Assembly: GCA_937864115.1 (NCBI GenBank)
Contig: CALMII010000003.1
Span: forward strand, 124,001 to 188,000
Reading direction: 5' to 3'
DNA: 64,000 nucleotides
Origin: an uncultured Steroidobacter sp.
GTDB lineage: Bacteria; Pseudomonadota; Gammaproteobacteria; Steroidobacterales; Steroidobacteraceae
Shown piece by piece: positions 49,025-58,183 of this stretch (position 1 is its first letter; each line of letters starts with the position of its first letter). The translations under genes were made by a program, and so were the position numbers. Under the pieces are notes generated by a model. The model ran no database searches. It had not been told where the DNA came from and saw only the letters and a program-made list of their open reading frames with translations.

Positions 49025-49647
49025 ATCCTGCCGCCTTCAATCGCCACCTGCACCATCTCGGACAGGACTTCATGTGGCGCCGCGCCTATGCATGCCCCTG
49101 CCGAGATCCGAACTCGGGCGCGGCGAAGAAGACGTGTCCGCAGTGCGGTGGCCGCTCTTGGCTTTGGGGCAGCGCGGTGCGCGCATCTGCGGCAGCGGCC
49201 GGCCAGAAGGCGCAGCAGCAGTGGGCGCAGTTCGGTCTCTGGCAGAGTGGCGACGTCGTAATCTCACTGCCGAGCGACAGTCCCATGTATGAGATGGGGC
49301 AGTTCGATCGCGTCGTCATGCTCAATAGCAGCGATCCGTTCTCAATTCCGCTCACGCGCGGCAAGGATCGGCTGTCTGGCGCGATCCTGACCATCAATCG
49401 GTGCTTCTGGCTCAATCAGTCAGGCGCGATCGTGGAAGGCGCGGTACCGATGTTCAGTTCCGACGGTCAACTTACCTGGGAGCCGGATATTTCGGCGCCA
49501 CCTGCCGGATCCATGTACACGGTGAGCGGAACGCGGCTGAAGGAGTATTTCTGCTGGGGGCCGTTCACTCAGGATCGCGCCATGCATCACGGCGCGCGTC
49601 TTCCGCGGAAGGTCGTGCTTCGGTTGTTCGATCTGATGGGTCGCTAG
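49015..49647 (+). CDS. Phage virion-assembly protein with zinc motif, 210 aa
   Basis: GTG start within the previous gene's end. CPCRDP (about 27-32) and CPQCGG (about 41-46) form a zinc-binding pair in the N-terminal part; the rest is a β domain (SGDVVISLPSDSPMYEMGQFDRVVM). Proteins of this layout occur in the head-tail joining segment of several myoviruses. Its stop overlaps the stop of the convergent minus-strand gene by four bases. Confidence 0.55.
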   Translation: MQLNPAAFNRHLHHLGQDFMWRRAYACPCRDPNSGAAKKTCPQCGGRSWLWGSAVRASAAAAGQKAQQQWAQFGLWQSGDVVISLPSDSPMYEMGQFDRVVMLNSSDPFSIPLTRGKDRLSGAILTINRCFWLNQSGAIVEGAVPMFSSDGQLTWEPDISAPPAGSMYTVSGTRLKEYFCWGPFTQDRAMHHGARLPRKVVLRLFDLMGR

Positions 49648-50447
49648 ACCGAGCGTCGCATCGCTTCGCCGAACGCTTTCTCCGCGAGCGGCTGTAGGTT
49701 CGTCGCGACGCTCTGGGCGATGAGCAGTCCCGCTTTCGGCGGAATCACCCACCCGCTCTGGCCTTCTGCCATGACTCGGAAGGTCAGATACGTCGAGTAG
49801 CGGCGCCCGCCGGGCGTGGTCGCGTTGAACCGGTACATGCCGGCGTACTGGTCCGTCTTGTGATGTGATCGAAGTCGCACCCCGTGGCCTTCCGGCAAGT
49901 GCTCGCCCCATCGGTAGAGGTTCTGCGCGACCATCAGCGGCCCGCGCGTCTTGATGTCCGACGCGAGCAGTCCAGAGATGCGCTGGCCGCTGCCAGTGAC
50001 CCTCGACGGGCGCAACGTGCGCGCGATCTCATAGACATCCTTCGGCATCGGTTTCGCGTGCGCATGGGCGCCTGGCGTGCCGTGCCGAAACGGGATGATG
50101 AGATACCGCCTGCCCTTCTCCGACCGCCGTACCTTGGCGCTGGTGTCCAGGTACTTCTTCAGGTCGCGCGCCGGCCTGCCGGACTCGATCTCGCTCGCGT
50201 GCTTGTAGTCTGACCAGACCGTCGCGGTGAATGCGCCGGTTTCCTTCCATTTCACGCTGGCCGCGTAGGCATCCTTCTCGCCGCTCCACAGCTTGGCGTC
50301 GTAGATGCCGTCGACCCAGTTCTCCTGAGCCTTCTGGGCGACGGCGCGGACAGCCTGCGCCAGGAGTGGGAACACCTGCTCATTGACAATGTCCCCCGCC
50401 TCGACCGCAACGGCGCTTAGGTCGACCGATATCGTGTATTCCGCCAT
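49644..50447 (-). CDS. Leftward virion-morphogenesis-like protein
   Basis: A 267-residue protein resembling tail-completion / HK97 gp10-like proteins: QVFPLLAQAVRAVAQKAQENW, then SVKWKETGAFTATV, ASEIESGRPARDLKKYLDTS and RYLIIPFRHG. This is the only structural-type gene on the minus strand within the late cluster. It starts 5 nt after an inverted late motif (copy 8) and has no SD, so it seems to be transcribed as its own late unit, convergent with the operon from the left. Confidence 0.6.
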   Translation of the reverse strand: MAEYTISVDLSAVAVEAGDIVNEQVFPLLAQAVRAVAQKAQENWVDGIYDAKLWSGEKDAYAASVKWKETGAFTATVWSDYKHASEIESGRPARDLKKYLDTSAKVRRSEKGRRYLIIPFRHGTPGAHAHAKPMPKDVYEIARTLRPSRVTGSGQRISGLLASDIKTRGPLMVAQNLYRWGEHLPEGHGVRLRSHHKTDQYAGMYRFNATTPGGRRYSTYLTFRVMAEGQSGWVIPPKAGLLIAQSVATNLQPLAEKAFGEAMRRSV

Positions 50448-50452
50448 CGCTT

Positions 50453-50468
50453 GATTGTGGCGTCACGC
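50453..50468 (-). promoter_or_regulatory. Late-promoter-like motif, copy 8 (inverted)
   Basis: Minus strand: GC-GTGAC-GC-CAC-AA-TC, one mismatch in the TAC element and one in the leading TC. It ends 5 nt before the ATG of the leftward gene, the same spacing as copies 2 and 6. It lies 8 bp from copy 6, forming a divergent pair. Confidence 0.6.
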
Positions 50469-50476
50469 CCCATCCG

Positions 50477-50492
50477 TCGTGACGCTAGCTTC
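50477..50492 (+). promoter_or_regulatory. Late-promoter-like motif, copy 6 (tail operon)
   Basis: TC-GTGAC-GC-TAG-CT-TC, one mismatch (TAG for TAC), ending 5 nt before the ATG at 50498. No SD sequence. Divergent with copy 8. Confidence 0.62.
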
Positions 50493-50497
50493 ATGGC

Positions 50498-51331
50498 ATG
50501 ACTTTGGCTGTGTCACCGCTGCCGATCGGGAATGCGCTGAGAATGCGACTGCGCATTCCTTTGAGTGCGGCCCGATACCGGCTTCTCCGGCGCGAAGATG
50601 ACCAGTTCACGGGCTGGGACGACGAGTCGGCATTCGTTGTGTCCGAAGGCGTCGGCAACGCCGCAATTTTCGTCATGGATGACACGGCGCTCGTCAATGG
50701 CCGCGCCTACTACTACCGGCTGTTCGAGTATCGGCATGGTGAATGGAGCATCACCGATACCGGTGCAGGCACCCCACAGGCCTCCTACTTCGATCGCAGC
50801 GTAGACCCGCACAGCGTGGTCCGCTCCCGCCTTGAGGATGGACTCGCAGTCGAGTGTGCGCGCGGTGATCTCGTCCATGCCGACAATCAGATCCCAGTTC
50901 TCACCGCCCCTCCGGTGTTCGAAGACACGCAATGGCCCGTCGTCACAGTTCACCTGCAACAGGAATCCCCATCGGGTCGTGGGCTCGGCGAGATCGTTGA
51001 TCCGGACGAGGATGACAACGGCGAGTGGACCGAGTCGGAAGGCTGGCTGGCGCGTACGCAGCTCACCGTCATCGGCTGGACCATCAATCCGGATGAACGC
51101 ATTGCGCTGCGCAAATCCATCCGCCGCATCGTGATCGGCAATCTGCCGGTCTTCGAAGGCAATTCCATGTCTGAAATCGAAGTGTCTTTCCAGGACCTGG
51201 ACGACATGGAGTCGTACAGCGCTCCGGTGCATCAGGCGGTTTGCACGATCACCTGCCTGGCACCAGCAATCGTGAGCAGCAAGGTCGGAAGCATCACCGA
51301 CGTCAATACCGTCGTGCGTACCACTCTTTAG
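50498..51331 (+). CDS. Phage tail-associated protein, 277 aa
   Basis: First gene of the tail operon, directly upstream of the sheath gene. N-terminal part is Fn3-like (ARYRLLRREDDQFTGW, then GRAYYYRLFEYRHGEW, about 25-85). The middle and C-terminal part are β-rich with a charged loop DPDEDDNGEWTESEGW. The length and position resemble tail terminator or pre-sheath proteins. No firm family. Confidence 0.55.
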   Translation: MTLAVSPLPIGNALRMRLRIPLSAARYRLLRREDDQFTGWDDESAFVVSEGVGNAAIFVMDDTALVNGRAYYYRLFEYRHGEWSITDTGAGTPQASYFDRSVDPHSVVRSRLEDGLAVECARGDLVHADNQIPVLTAPPVFEDTQWPVVTVHLQQESPSGRGLGEIVDPDEDDNGEWTESEGWLARTQLTVIGWTINPDERIALRKSIRRIVIGNLPVFEGNSMSEIEVSFQDLDDMESYSAPVHQAVCTITCLAPAIVSSKVGSITDVNTVVRTTL

Positions 51332-51341
51332 GAATCGATCC

Positions 51342-51542
51342 ATGGCAAAGACCTCCGCCTCCCCGCTGCCAGAAATGTCCGAGACCACGCTTTCGGAGTT
51401 CTGCATCCATCTCAGCCAGAGCGACCGCCGCGTCGAACTGATCGGTGCGTTCCACGCGTCCGAGACAGCTGCTGGTCGCGTCAAGGATTCGAGCAGCGCC
51501 TTCTCGGCTCGGTTCGCTGAGTTCGTAAACAAGCCAGTCTGA
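51342..51542 (+). CDS. Small phage protein, 66 aa
   Basis: A helical protein (MSETTLSEFCIHLSQSDRRVEL, AFSARFAEFV) placed between two tail genes. An assembly helper is likely by position. No recognised family. Confidence 0.55.
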   Translation: MAKTSASPLPEMSETTLSEFCIHLSQSDRRVELIGAFHASETAAGRVKDSSSAFSARFAEFVNKPV

Positions 51543-51552
51543 GGTCGCATCA

Positions 51553-53268
51553 ATGAGCGTATTTTTCAACGGTCGCCTGTATGTCTCGCCGACGACGATG
51601 TCGACCGTCGATGATTCGGCCTTGGCGAATCAGAACCTCTCCGTCGGCAATGTTGTCGCGCTGATCGGCGCGTCGGAAGGCGGCGAGCCGAATAAGGCGC
51701 TGCGGTTTGGCAGTCCGTCGGAGGCCCAGGCGGTTCTGCGTTCCGGTGAACTGCTCAACGCGGTTCAGAAAGCGTTCGATCCGTCCTCGCAGACTGATGG
51801 TCCATCCACGGTCGTTGTGGTCCGCGTCAATCCGGCTGCGCGCGCGTCGTTGAATCTCAAGGATGGCTCTTCCAACGATGTGATCTCACTTCAGAGCACG
51901 GACTACGGCGCCTATACGAACCAGATCAAGGTGAAAGTTGAGTCTGGCAGCACTGCCGGCAAGAAGATCACGACTCAACTCGGCGACGAGTACTACACGC
52001 AGGACAACATCGCCCGCAATGCGTTCCAGGTGCAATACACGGGACCGCAATTGACGGCGACCATGTCCATCACTGGAACGATCGTCACCCTGCAGGCGCC
52101 GTCCGGCTCCACCGTGGCATCGATCGACCTGAGCGTGTATCGCACGATCCAGCAGTTGGCCGACCGTATCAACTCGGTCGGCGGATTCGCCGCCGCTGTG
52201 CTCGAAGGCAACGCGGAACGCATCTCTCTCAACGGCCTAGACTATGTGTCTGCGGTCGATGTGAAGACGTCCGCGTACACGGCTCGCGCCGATCTCCAGG
52301 CGGTGATCGACTGGATCAACAACAACGCGGAAGGCTACCTGAACGCGACTCGAGCCGCGGATGCCGGCGCCGCGCCCGCCAACATCGGCTTCACATATCT
52401 GACCGGCGGCACCAACGGCGTCATCACCAATCAGGACTGGAGCAACGCGTACACGACGCTCCAGGCAGAGGGCGTGCAGTGGGTATGCCCGGTAACGCCG
52501 GAACCTTCGATCCACGCCATGAATGATGCGCACTGCGCGTTCATGTCGACGGTCGCACGCTCTGAGCGCCGCGGTATCGTCGGCACGCAGATCGGAACGA
52601 CGGACTCTGCCGCGATCAGCGCTGCGAAGGCACTGAACAGCGACCGGACCTCGCTGGTGCATATCGGGTTCTACGACTATGATGCGCAGGGCGCACTCGT
52701 GCTGTACCCGCCCTATATTCTCGCCGCCCTTCTCGCCGGCGCGTTCAGCGGTGTGAATCCCGGGACGGCACTCACCAACAAGTCGATCAAGGCTCGCGGT
52801 CTCGAGCGCAATTTGCGCAACCCGACGGACACGGACGTGCTGATTCAGGGCGGCGTCATGTGCGTCGAGAACACTCCAAACGGCTACAAGGTCGTCAAAT
52901 CAATCAGCACTTGGCTGACGAACACGAACTACAACCGCGTCGAAGTGTCGGTCGGCGCTGCGGTCGACTTCGTCTCGCGCAGTGTGCGCCTGGCACTGGA
53001 TGTGCTTCGCGGCGAGAAATCGTCTCAGACCACGCTCTCACGCGCGGCCAGCATCACGGACTCCACGCTGCGCGAACTGGCGCGTCCCGAGCCGCAAGGC
53101 CCCGGCGTGATCGTCGGCAACGCACAGAATCCCGCCTACAAGAACATCAACGCCTCGATCGATGGCGACGTTCTGCGGGTCGAATTCCAGTGCTCGCCGG
53201 TCATCCCGGTCAACTACATCCCGATCACAATTTTTGCAGTGCCGTTCAGCGGCTCTGTTGCGGCTTGA
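51553..53268 (+). CDS. Contractile tail sheath protein
   Basis: A 571-residue protein forming the outer contractile layer. Recognisable sheath elements: NVVALIGASEGGEPNKALRF (about 34-53), TVVVVRVNP (about 77-85), the conserved C-terminal domain with VENTPNGYKVVKSISTWL, and FVSRSVRLALD...TLSRAASITDSTLREL. The N-terminal strand needed for intersubunit weaving is also present. It proves a myovirus-type tail. Confidence 0.9.
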   Translation: MSVFFNGRLYVSPTTMSTVDDSALANQNLSVGNVVALIGASEGGEPNKALRFGSPSEAQAVLRSGELLNAVQKAFDPSSQTDGPSTVVVVRVNPAARASLNLKDGSSNDVISLQSTDYGAYTNQIKVKVESGSTAGKKITTQLGDEYYTQDNIARNAFQVQYTGPQLTATMSITGTIVTLQAPSGSTVASIDLSVYRTIQQLADRINSVGGFAAAVLEGNAERISLNGLDYVSAVDVKTSAYTARADLQAVIDWINNNAEGYLNATRAADAGAAPANIGFTYLTGGTNGVITNQDWSNAYTTLQAEGVQWVCPVTPEPSIHAMNDAHCAFMSTVARSERRGIVGTQIGTTDSAAISAAKALNSDRTSLVHIGFYDYDAQGALVLYPPYILAALLAGAFSGVNPGTALTNKSIKARGLERNLRNPTDTDVLIQGGVMCVENTPNGYKVVKSISTWLTNTNYNRVEVSVGAAVDFVSRSVRLALDVLRGEKSSQTTLSRAASITDSTLRELARPEPQGPGVIVGNAQNPAYKNINASIDGDVLRVEFQCSPVIPVNYIPITIFAVPFSGSVAA

Positions 53269-53279
53269 AGGAGTAGCAC

Positions 53280-53711
53280 ATGGCTTCGCGTAATCAGAAC
53301 GTTCTCAGCGGCAATCGCATCGTCGTGTCGTTCGACGGCAAGCAGATCGGCCTGGTGCAGAGCGTTCGCATGAACGACGACTATGGTCCGGAGCCTGCCT
53401 CTGGCATCGGCGATATCCACGTCGCCGAGTATGTGCCGAGCATGGCGCGGCACAGCCTCAGCGTGTCTGCCATGGTCCTGAAACGAAAAGCGATGCTCGA
53501 TCTCGGCATCGCGGTCGAGAATGGCGATGGCGCGCTTCAGGGCATCGTGTTCGATATCGAGGTCTTCTCGAAGGACGACGGCAGCTTGCTGCGCAAGTAC
53601 TTGGGCTGCTCGTACGCGAGCGGCGACCTGGACGTGACGAAGCACGCGATCGTGATGCAGTCGGGCACGTTCAACGCGCTCGACGTCACCGGTATCGGCG
53701 TCGGCGTCTAA
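53280..53711 (+). CDS. Tail tube protein
   Basis: A 143-residue protein after an AAGGAG site, immediately downstream of the sheath. It has the β-sandwich pattern of tube proteins: NRIVVSFDGKQIGLVQSVRM (about 12-31), SVSAMVLKRKAMLDLG, then VFDIEVFSKDDGSLLRKYLGCSYASGD. The length matches tube proteins of small myoviruses. A strong terminator follows. Confidence 0.85.
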   Translation: MASRNQNVLSGNRIVVSFDGKQIGLVQSVRMNDDYGPEPASGIGDIHVAEYVPSMARHSLSVSAMVLKRKAMLDLGIAVENGDGALQGIVFDIEVFSKDDGSLLRKYLGCSYASGDLDVTKHAIVMQSGTFNALDVTGIGVGV

Positions 53712-53754
53712 AGCATCCCCCAGCGCCAGGGCTCATGCGGGCTCAGGCGCTTTC

Positions 53755-53780
53755 AGACCCGCGCGAGCGGGTCTCTTTTC
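53755..53780 (+). terminator. Strong intrinsic terminator after the tube gene
   Basis: AGACCCGC-GCGA-GCGGGTCT, an 8-bp perfect stem with a GNRA loop, followed by CTTTTC. It should lower expression of the chaperone and tape-measure genes relative to sheath and tube. Confidence 0.88.
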
Positions 53781-53798
53781 ATCTGACAGGAGGAGCCA

Positions 53799-54170
53799 AT
53801 GGCTCGTGTACCCAGCAAGACGGATTTCGACGTCGACGTCGAAGGAATTGGCCGCTTCATTTTTGCTCGCCGATCGATACGTGATACGTACCGCATTCGT
53901 GGCGAGTATGGCGCGCTGACGAACAACAACACCGACGAGAACGGCCATGTAGCCGACCTGTCTGCGCTCGGGTTCGCAACGATCAGTGTCCTTGTTGTGT
54001 CGCAGCCGGCCGACTTCGATTTTCAGGGGCTTGACCCGATCGTCGACGAGGAATGGGACGACAAGATCCTCAAGATCTACATGGCGCTCAGCGCCAAGGA
54101 GTCGTCTTTTCGGCCAAAACCTGCACCAGAGATGCAAGCGACAGGGGAAGGAGCTGGCGCACACGTATGA
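53799..54170 (+). CDS. Tail assembly chaperone, short form
   Basis: A 123-residue protein (AGGAGGAG site) between tube and tape measure, the conserved place of gpG-type chaperones. Mixed fold: FDVDVEGIGRFIFARRSI (about 10-27), then LGFATISVLVVSQPADF and WDDKILKIYMALSAKE. Its last 20 residues (KPAPEMQATGEGAG) overlap a +1 frame that reads as good coding sequence, so a longer frameshifted form is likely. Confidence 0.7.
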   Translation: MARVPSKTDFDVDVEGIGRFIFARRSIRDTYRIRGEYGALTNNNTDENGHVADLSALGFATISVLVVSQPADFDFQGLDPIVDEEWDDKILKIYMALSAKESSFRPKPAPEMQATGEGAGAHV

Positions 54171-54171
54171 G

Positions 54172-54396
54172 ATGGCCTTCCGTCGGCGCTACAACCTGCC
54201 GCCGACAGACGCGCGCTACCTATCTGCGACGCGTGAAGAAATCATCACCGATTACTGGGCGCACTACTACACGGAGAACAAGGCAGACGAGGTTGAAGAC
54301 GATTCCTTTGATCTGGCCGCCGAACTGACGGCGATCGAAGCACAGGCAAGAGCCGACGAGAATGATCCGGATGCTTGGGAAGAGGTGAAGACGTGA
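54172..54396 (+). CDS. Tail assembly chaperone, downstream frame
   Basis: From the first ATG after the preceding stop, this frame gives 74 residues: MAFRRRYNLPPTDARYLSA, ATREEIITDYWAHYY and an acidic helical end. The same frame is coding-like upstream of that ATG (KRQGKELAHTYE), inside the end of the preceding gene. That is the classic gpG/gpGT arrangement in which a minority of ribosomes shift frame. The offset requires a +1 or -2 shift somewhere in about 54105-54170. Stop overlaps the tape measure start. Confidence 0.65.
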   Translation: MAFRRRYNLPPTDARYLSATREEIITDYWAHYYTENKADEVEDDSFDLAAELTAIEAQARADENDPDAWEEVKT

Positions 54397-56699
54397 CGGA
54401 CGTCAAGATCAATGTAGGCGCGAACGTCAAACCGGTCCAGAAGCAGGTTGAAGACCTCGGCAAGACGGTCGAGAAGCAACACGCCAAGGTCAAGTGGAAG
54501 CCGGTCGAGATCGACCTGAAGGGCATCGAGCGCGACCTGCGTAAGGTCGAGCAGATGGTGAAGGACTTCCAGCGCCGCACCGGCATGGGGTCCGCTCAGA
54601 ATGTCGTCGGTCAGATCATTGCACCGTCGGCACCGCAGTCTTCAGCGCCTTCGTCGGCGTCCTCCGCGCCGTCAGGGACCGGACCACGCGCTCGTCGCGG
54701 TCGCTATGCGCAGGATCCTGATGTCTTCGACGTCGCTCGGAACTTTGCCGGCGGCGTTGGCGGCGGGTTCGGCACGATTGCAAGCTATGCGGCGCGCGGT
54801 GCGTACGCTGGCGCTTCCGGCGGAGGCGGTGCTATCGGTGGCGGCTTCGGTCTACTGAAGGGTGCCGGCATCGGCGCGCTCGCCTTCGGCGCTCTCAAAG
54901 CGGGTCAGGCGGTCAACGAAGGGTACGAGATGGCGAAGGAGCGCGCCTTCACCCTCGACACACTGAAACGCCAGATGGGTGATCTGGGCAAGAGCTTCGA
55001 AGTACTGAAGGCCGCCAGTGATCATGTCGGCGCGTCATTCGGCGTCAATTCTCAGCATGCCGCGAAACTCATGGAGGACTACAACAAGCTGAGCCGCGGC
55101 GCTGATAAGTCGGAGGAGGATCTGGCCGCCTCCGTCGTTGTCTCTGGTCGCACCGCGCGCGCTTATGGCGTTGATCCGAACGTCGCGAACAACTATTTCG
55201 CCGGCATCCGCCATATCGACCCCAGAAAGAGTAATCGCGAACTCGCAACGATGCTGGCGGAAGCCGTATCGCGCTCCGGTATGTCAGCGCGCGCCGATGA
55301 GGTCATGCAGGCAATCCAGGGCTTCACCAGCGTGGCGGCCAGGATGTCGCTGACATCGCCGAACGCTGCGGCCTTCGCGGGCTCCTACTCTGCCTTGGTC
55401 GGCTCGAAGACGCCTGGTATGGACAGCGAGAATGCCGTCAATCTGCTGATGCAGGCCAATGCCAACATGATGCGGATGGGCGCAGCCGGCGAAGCTGGCC
55501 GTGCCTTCACGTACTCAGCATTTGGTCGCTACGGCTACATCAACCCGATCGAGGCGCAGGCGCTCGCTCAGGGCGGCTTGTTCGGTACACGGCGGCAAGT
55601 GTTCGGGTCGGATACGCCGCTCGGTAAGGCGCTGGGCAATCGAGCCGCAACGTTGGCGGGTGGTTCAGGCGCGGACGTGACCAACATGGAGGCGGTCATC
55701 AGCAGGATCCGCGCGTTGGGTGGCAGCAAGGCAATGCAGATCGAGTCGTTGGACAACTACTTCGGCATCGGCAGTCTGCAGAAGAGCGCAATGCTGTACG
55801 ACCTGCAGGGGAAATCCGGCCAGTTCGGCGCGCTGAGCAAGTCTCTGCGGGATTCCGGCGTCGATCCGATGAAAGTGAATGAGAAGGGTTTGCAGACCCT
55901 AACTCGGATCGGACTCGCAGGCGACATGAACGAATTGTCTGGCATCTTCCGTGAGATGGGCGGTCGAACAGGCCGTGGGGCGCTTACGCCGCAAGAACGA
56001 GATGCAATCACAGCTGCTCGCGCGACGGGCGATACCGAAGAGTTTCGAAGAGCGATGATCCGAATTGCCGCAGAAAAGGATCAGGTGGAAACGGAAGGCT
56101 CGAAGACTCGTGACAGCCTCGCCGCGATCGAGCGCACGCAGATCAAGGTCGGCGACGCACTCCTCGGGCCTATGAACGCGATGCGAGATGCGCTGCTCGC
56201 CAGTCTTGGCGTGGGAGAGTTTGGTCTGTCGAAGATGATCGGAAGCATTCGAAAGACCGATGTGGAAGACGCTCGGAGCAATGCTCATGCCGCCATCTCG
56301 GATCGCTATGACTCCATCCGAGCAGCCATTGCGCGCACCGGTCAGGACGAGATCTACGAAGACGAGGGGCGAGTGCAATTCGGATCACGCCAGTACGATC
56401 TGCGCATGAAGGAACTGAAGCGCCAGGAGGAAGCGGAGCACAAGCAGACCGAACTGCGGTTCAATCAGGCCGCTGCGATGGTCGACAAAGGATACGTACC
56501 CTCGACGGATGCGTCCGGTGAGGTCACTTATCTGCCACCAGATGCAAAGTCTCCCACAGGCGAGAAGCCGGTCGTCGTAGACCTACGATCGACTGTGAAG
56601 CTCGAGGACGGCAAAGGGTACGTAGTGTCGGAGTCGCGCAGCGATGTCCGCGTACGCAGGCCATCAGCCTCTGGCCAGGCTGAGGTGGTGCAGCAGTAA
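54393..56699 (+). CDS. Tape measure protein
   Basis: A 768-residue protein started at GTG. Long helical N-terminus (VKPVQKQVEDLGKTVEKQHA, DLRKVEQMVKDFQRR), a Gly-rich hydrophobic part (about 130-190: GGVGGGFGTIASYAARGAYAG, then GAIGGGFGLLKGAGIGALAFG) that probably inserts into membranes on ejection, and further coiled-coil stretches. Position between chaperone and hub fits. At 768 residues it implies a tail of roughly 110 nm by the usual 1.5 angstrom per residue rule. Confidence 0.85.
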   Translation: MTDVKINVGANVKPVQKQVEDLGKTVEKQHAKVKWKPVEIDLKGIERDLRKVEQMVKDFQRRTGMGSAQNVVGQIIAPSAPQSSAPSSASSAPSGTGPRARRGRYAQDPDVFDVARNFAGGVGGGFGTIASYAARGAYAGASGGGGAIGGGFGLLKGAGIGALAFGALKAGQAVNEGYEMAKERAFTLDTLKRQMGDLGKSFEVLKAASDHVGASFGVNSQHAAKLMEDYNKLSRGADKSEEDLAASVVVSGRTARAYGVDPNVANNYFAGIRHIDPRKSNRELATMLAEAVSRSGMSARADEVMQAIQGFTSVAARMSLTSPNAAAFAGSYSALVGSKTPGMDSENAVNLLMQANANMMRMGAAGEAGRAFTYSAFGRYGYINPIEAQALAQGGLFGTRRQVFGSDTPLGKALGNRAATLAGGSGADVTNMEAVISRIRALGGSKAMQIESLDNYFGIGSLQKSAMLYDLQGKSGQFGALSKSLRDSGVDPMKVNEKGLQTLTRIGLAGDMNELSGIFREMGGRTGRGALTPQERDAITAARATGDTEEFRRAMIRIAAEKDQVETEGSKTRDSLAAIERTQIKVGDALLGPMNAMRDALLASLGVGEFGLSKMIGSIRKTDVEDARSNAHAAISDRYDSIRAAIARTGQDEIYEDEGRVQFGSRQYDLRMKELKRQEEAEHKQTELRFNQAAAMVDKGYVPSTDASGEVTYLPPDAKSPTGEKPVVVDLRSTVKLEDGKGYVVSESRSDVRVRRPSASGQAEVVQQ

Positions 56700-58183
56700 T
56701 GCGCGTCTCGGTCAGACACCCGCAGGTTTCCGTAAAGCTGTTCAAGAACGTCGGTCGCTCCACCCTGAGCGGCGGCGTTCCAGTATCGGAGCGCTTCGCC
56801 GGCCAGCGATCAGAGATCGATCTCGCCCCCTTCCTCGGCGAGTTCGGCTCCGTCAGCGTGACCAAGTCCATACGCGACCCGGCTGGCGGCTTCTCGGTGA
56901 CGTTGACCGACAAGATTAGCGGGCGGGACCAAGACACGCTGTATGGACTCATCGAGCCGATGGATCTGATTGAGATTCGCATGGCTGGAAATGCGTATCA
57001 GTATTCGCAGGGATCTACACTTCCAATCGTCATGCGCGGATTCGTCTCTGACGTCTCGCGCAACGAGAGCATGCAGTCCAACGGGCGGCCGGCCAGGCGA
57101 GTCACGATCCGTGGGCAGGACTACGGAAAGATCTGGCAGATGATGCAGATCTTCATGCTTCCGAGTGCGCCGGAAGGCTACAACGCCATCACATCGTTCC
57201 CGTTCTACGCGCGCTTCGGCCTGGACTTCAATACGCAGCCGGTCGATCAGTTCGTCGGACAAGTCTTCGACAGGATCGTGAATCCATACATTCAGGAGAT
57301 GGCCGGCCAAGGCACAAATGACGCCGCGAAGACCAGGCTGCAGACGATCACGAAGGATATCCGCGCCTCAGACGGCATGGTGACGCCGTTCGCCATCGGC
57401 CCCTGGGCGGGTGGCTCCATCTATGAACTGCTAACTCAACACTGTGATATCGGACCCTGGAACGAGCTCTACATCGAGGATCGTGATGCTGGGCCGTACG
57501 TAGTGTATCGGCCCAACCCGTTCATGACAGCCGACAGCAAGTCATTCATCAACAAGCAGCGCGATGACCAGGAGCCGCAATTCGTCGACATAACACGAAG
57601 CGACATCGTGTCCATGGACGTGAAGCGCACCGATGCCAATGTGGCGAACTACTACTGGGTCGATAACCCTCGCCTTTTCCTGAACTACGATCCTTCGAAA
57701 CTCATGTCATATACCGGTTCAAGCGAGTCGTTCTTCGTCCGAAACTATGGCAACGTGAATCCAAAGCTTTACGGCACAAGGAAGATGGACGGGCATACAC
57801 AGTTGGGAGACGTGAGCGAGCGGTACAACGGCAACGGCACACCGGCCGGATCACAACGCGATGTTGATGAGTCCGCGTTCATTTCCCACGTAAATGCCAG
57901 ACGCCAGCAACTGATCGAACAGAACAAGGACAATGTTGTGTTCGAGCATGGAACGATGCGGCTCAAGGGCAATGAGCGGATCGGAGCGGGCCGCTACCTC
58001 CGCCTCGCATATGGGAATATGACATCGCACTACTACTGCGTATCGGTTACGCACGATTTTCTGCCGCTCCAGCAGTTCGCCACCACGGTCCAGTTTGACC
58101 GCGGCACGGGCTTCATCGACCGAGCACAGAAGGGTGGAGGCTCGCAGTCCCCTTACTGGTCAGAACTCGCGGACTCGCAATGA
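56699..58183 (+). CDS. Baseplate hub protein (gpD/gp27-like)
   Basis: A 494-residue protein. Hub-type pattern: EFGSVSVTKSIRDPAGGFSVTLTDK (about 48-72), RRVTIRGQDYGKIWQ (about 128-142), and a C-terminal RYLRLAYGNMTSHYYCVSVTHDF (about 436-458). Next to the spike gene, with a one-base overlap on the tape measure stop. It would form the trimeric ring under the tail tube. Confidence 0.75.
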   Translation: MRVSVRHPQVSVKLFKNVGRSTLSGGVPVSERFAGQRSEIDLAPFLGEFGSVSVTKSIRDPAGGFSVTLTDKISGRDQDTLYGLIEPMDLIEIRMAGNAYQYSQGSTLPIVMRGFVSDVSRNESMQSNGRPARRVTIRGQDYGKIWQMMQIFMLPSAPEGYNAITSFPFYARFGLDFNTQPVDQFVGQVFDRIVNPYIQEMAGQGTNDAAKTRLQTITKDIRASDGMVTPFAIGPWAGGSIYELLTQHCDIGPWNELYIEDRDAGPYVVYRPNPFMTADSKSFINKQRDDQEPQFVDITRSDIVSMDVKRTDANVANYYWVDNPRLFLNYDPSKLMSYTGSSESFFVRNYGNVNPKLYGTRKMDGHTQLGDVSERYNGNGTPAGSQRDVDESAFISHVNARRQQLIEQNKDNVVFEHGTMRLKGNERIGAGRYLRLAYGNMTSHYYCVSVTHDFLPLQQFATTVQFDRGTGFIDRAQKGGGSQSPYWSELADSQ

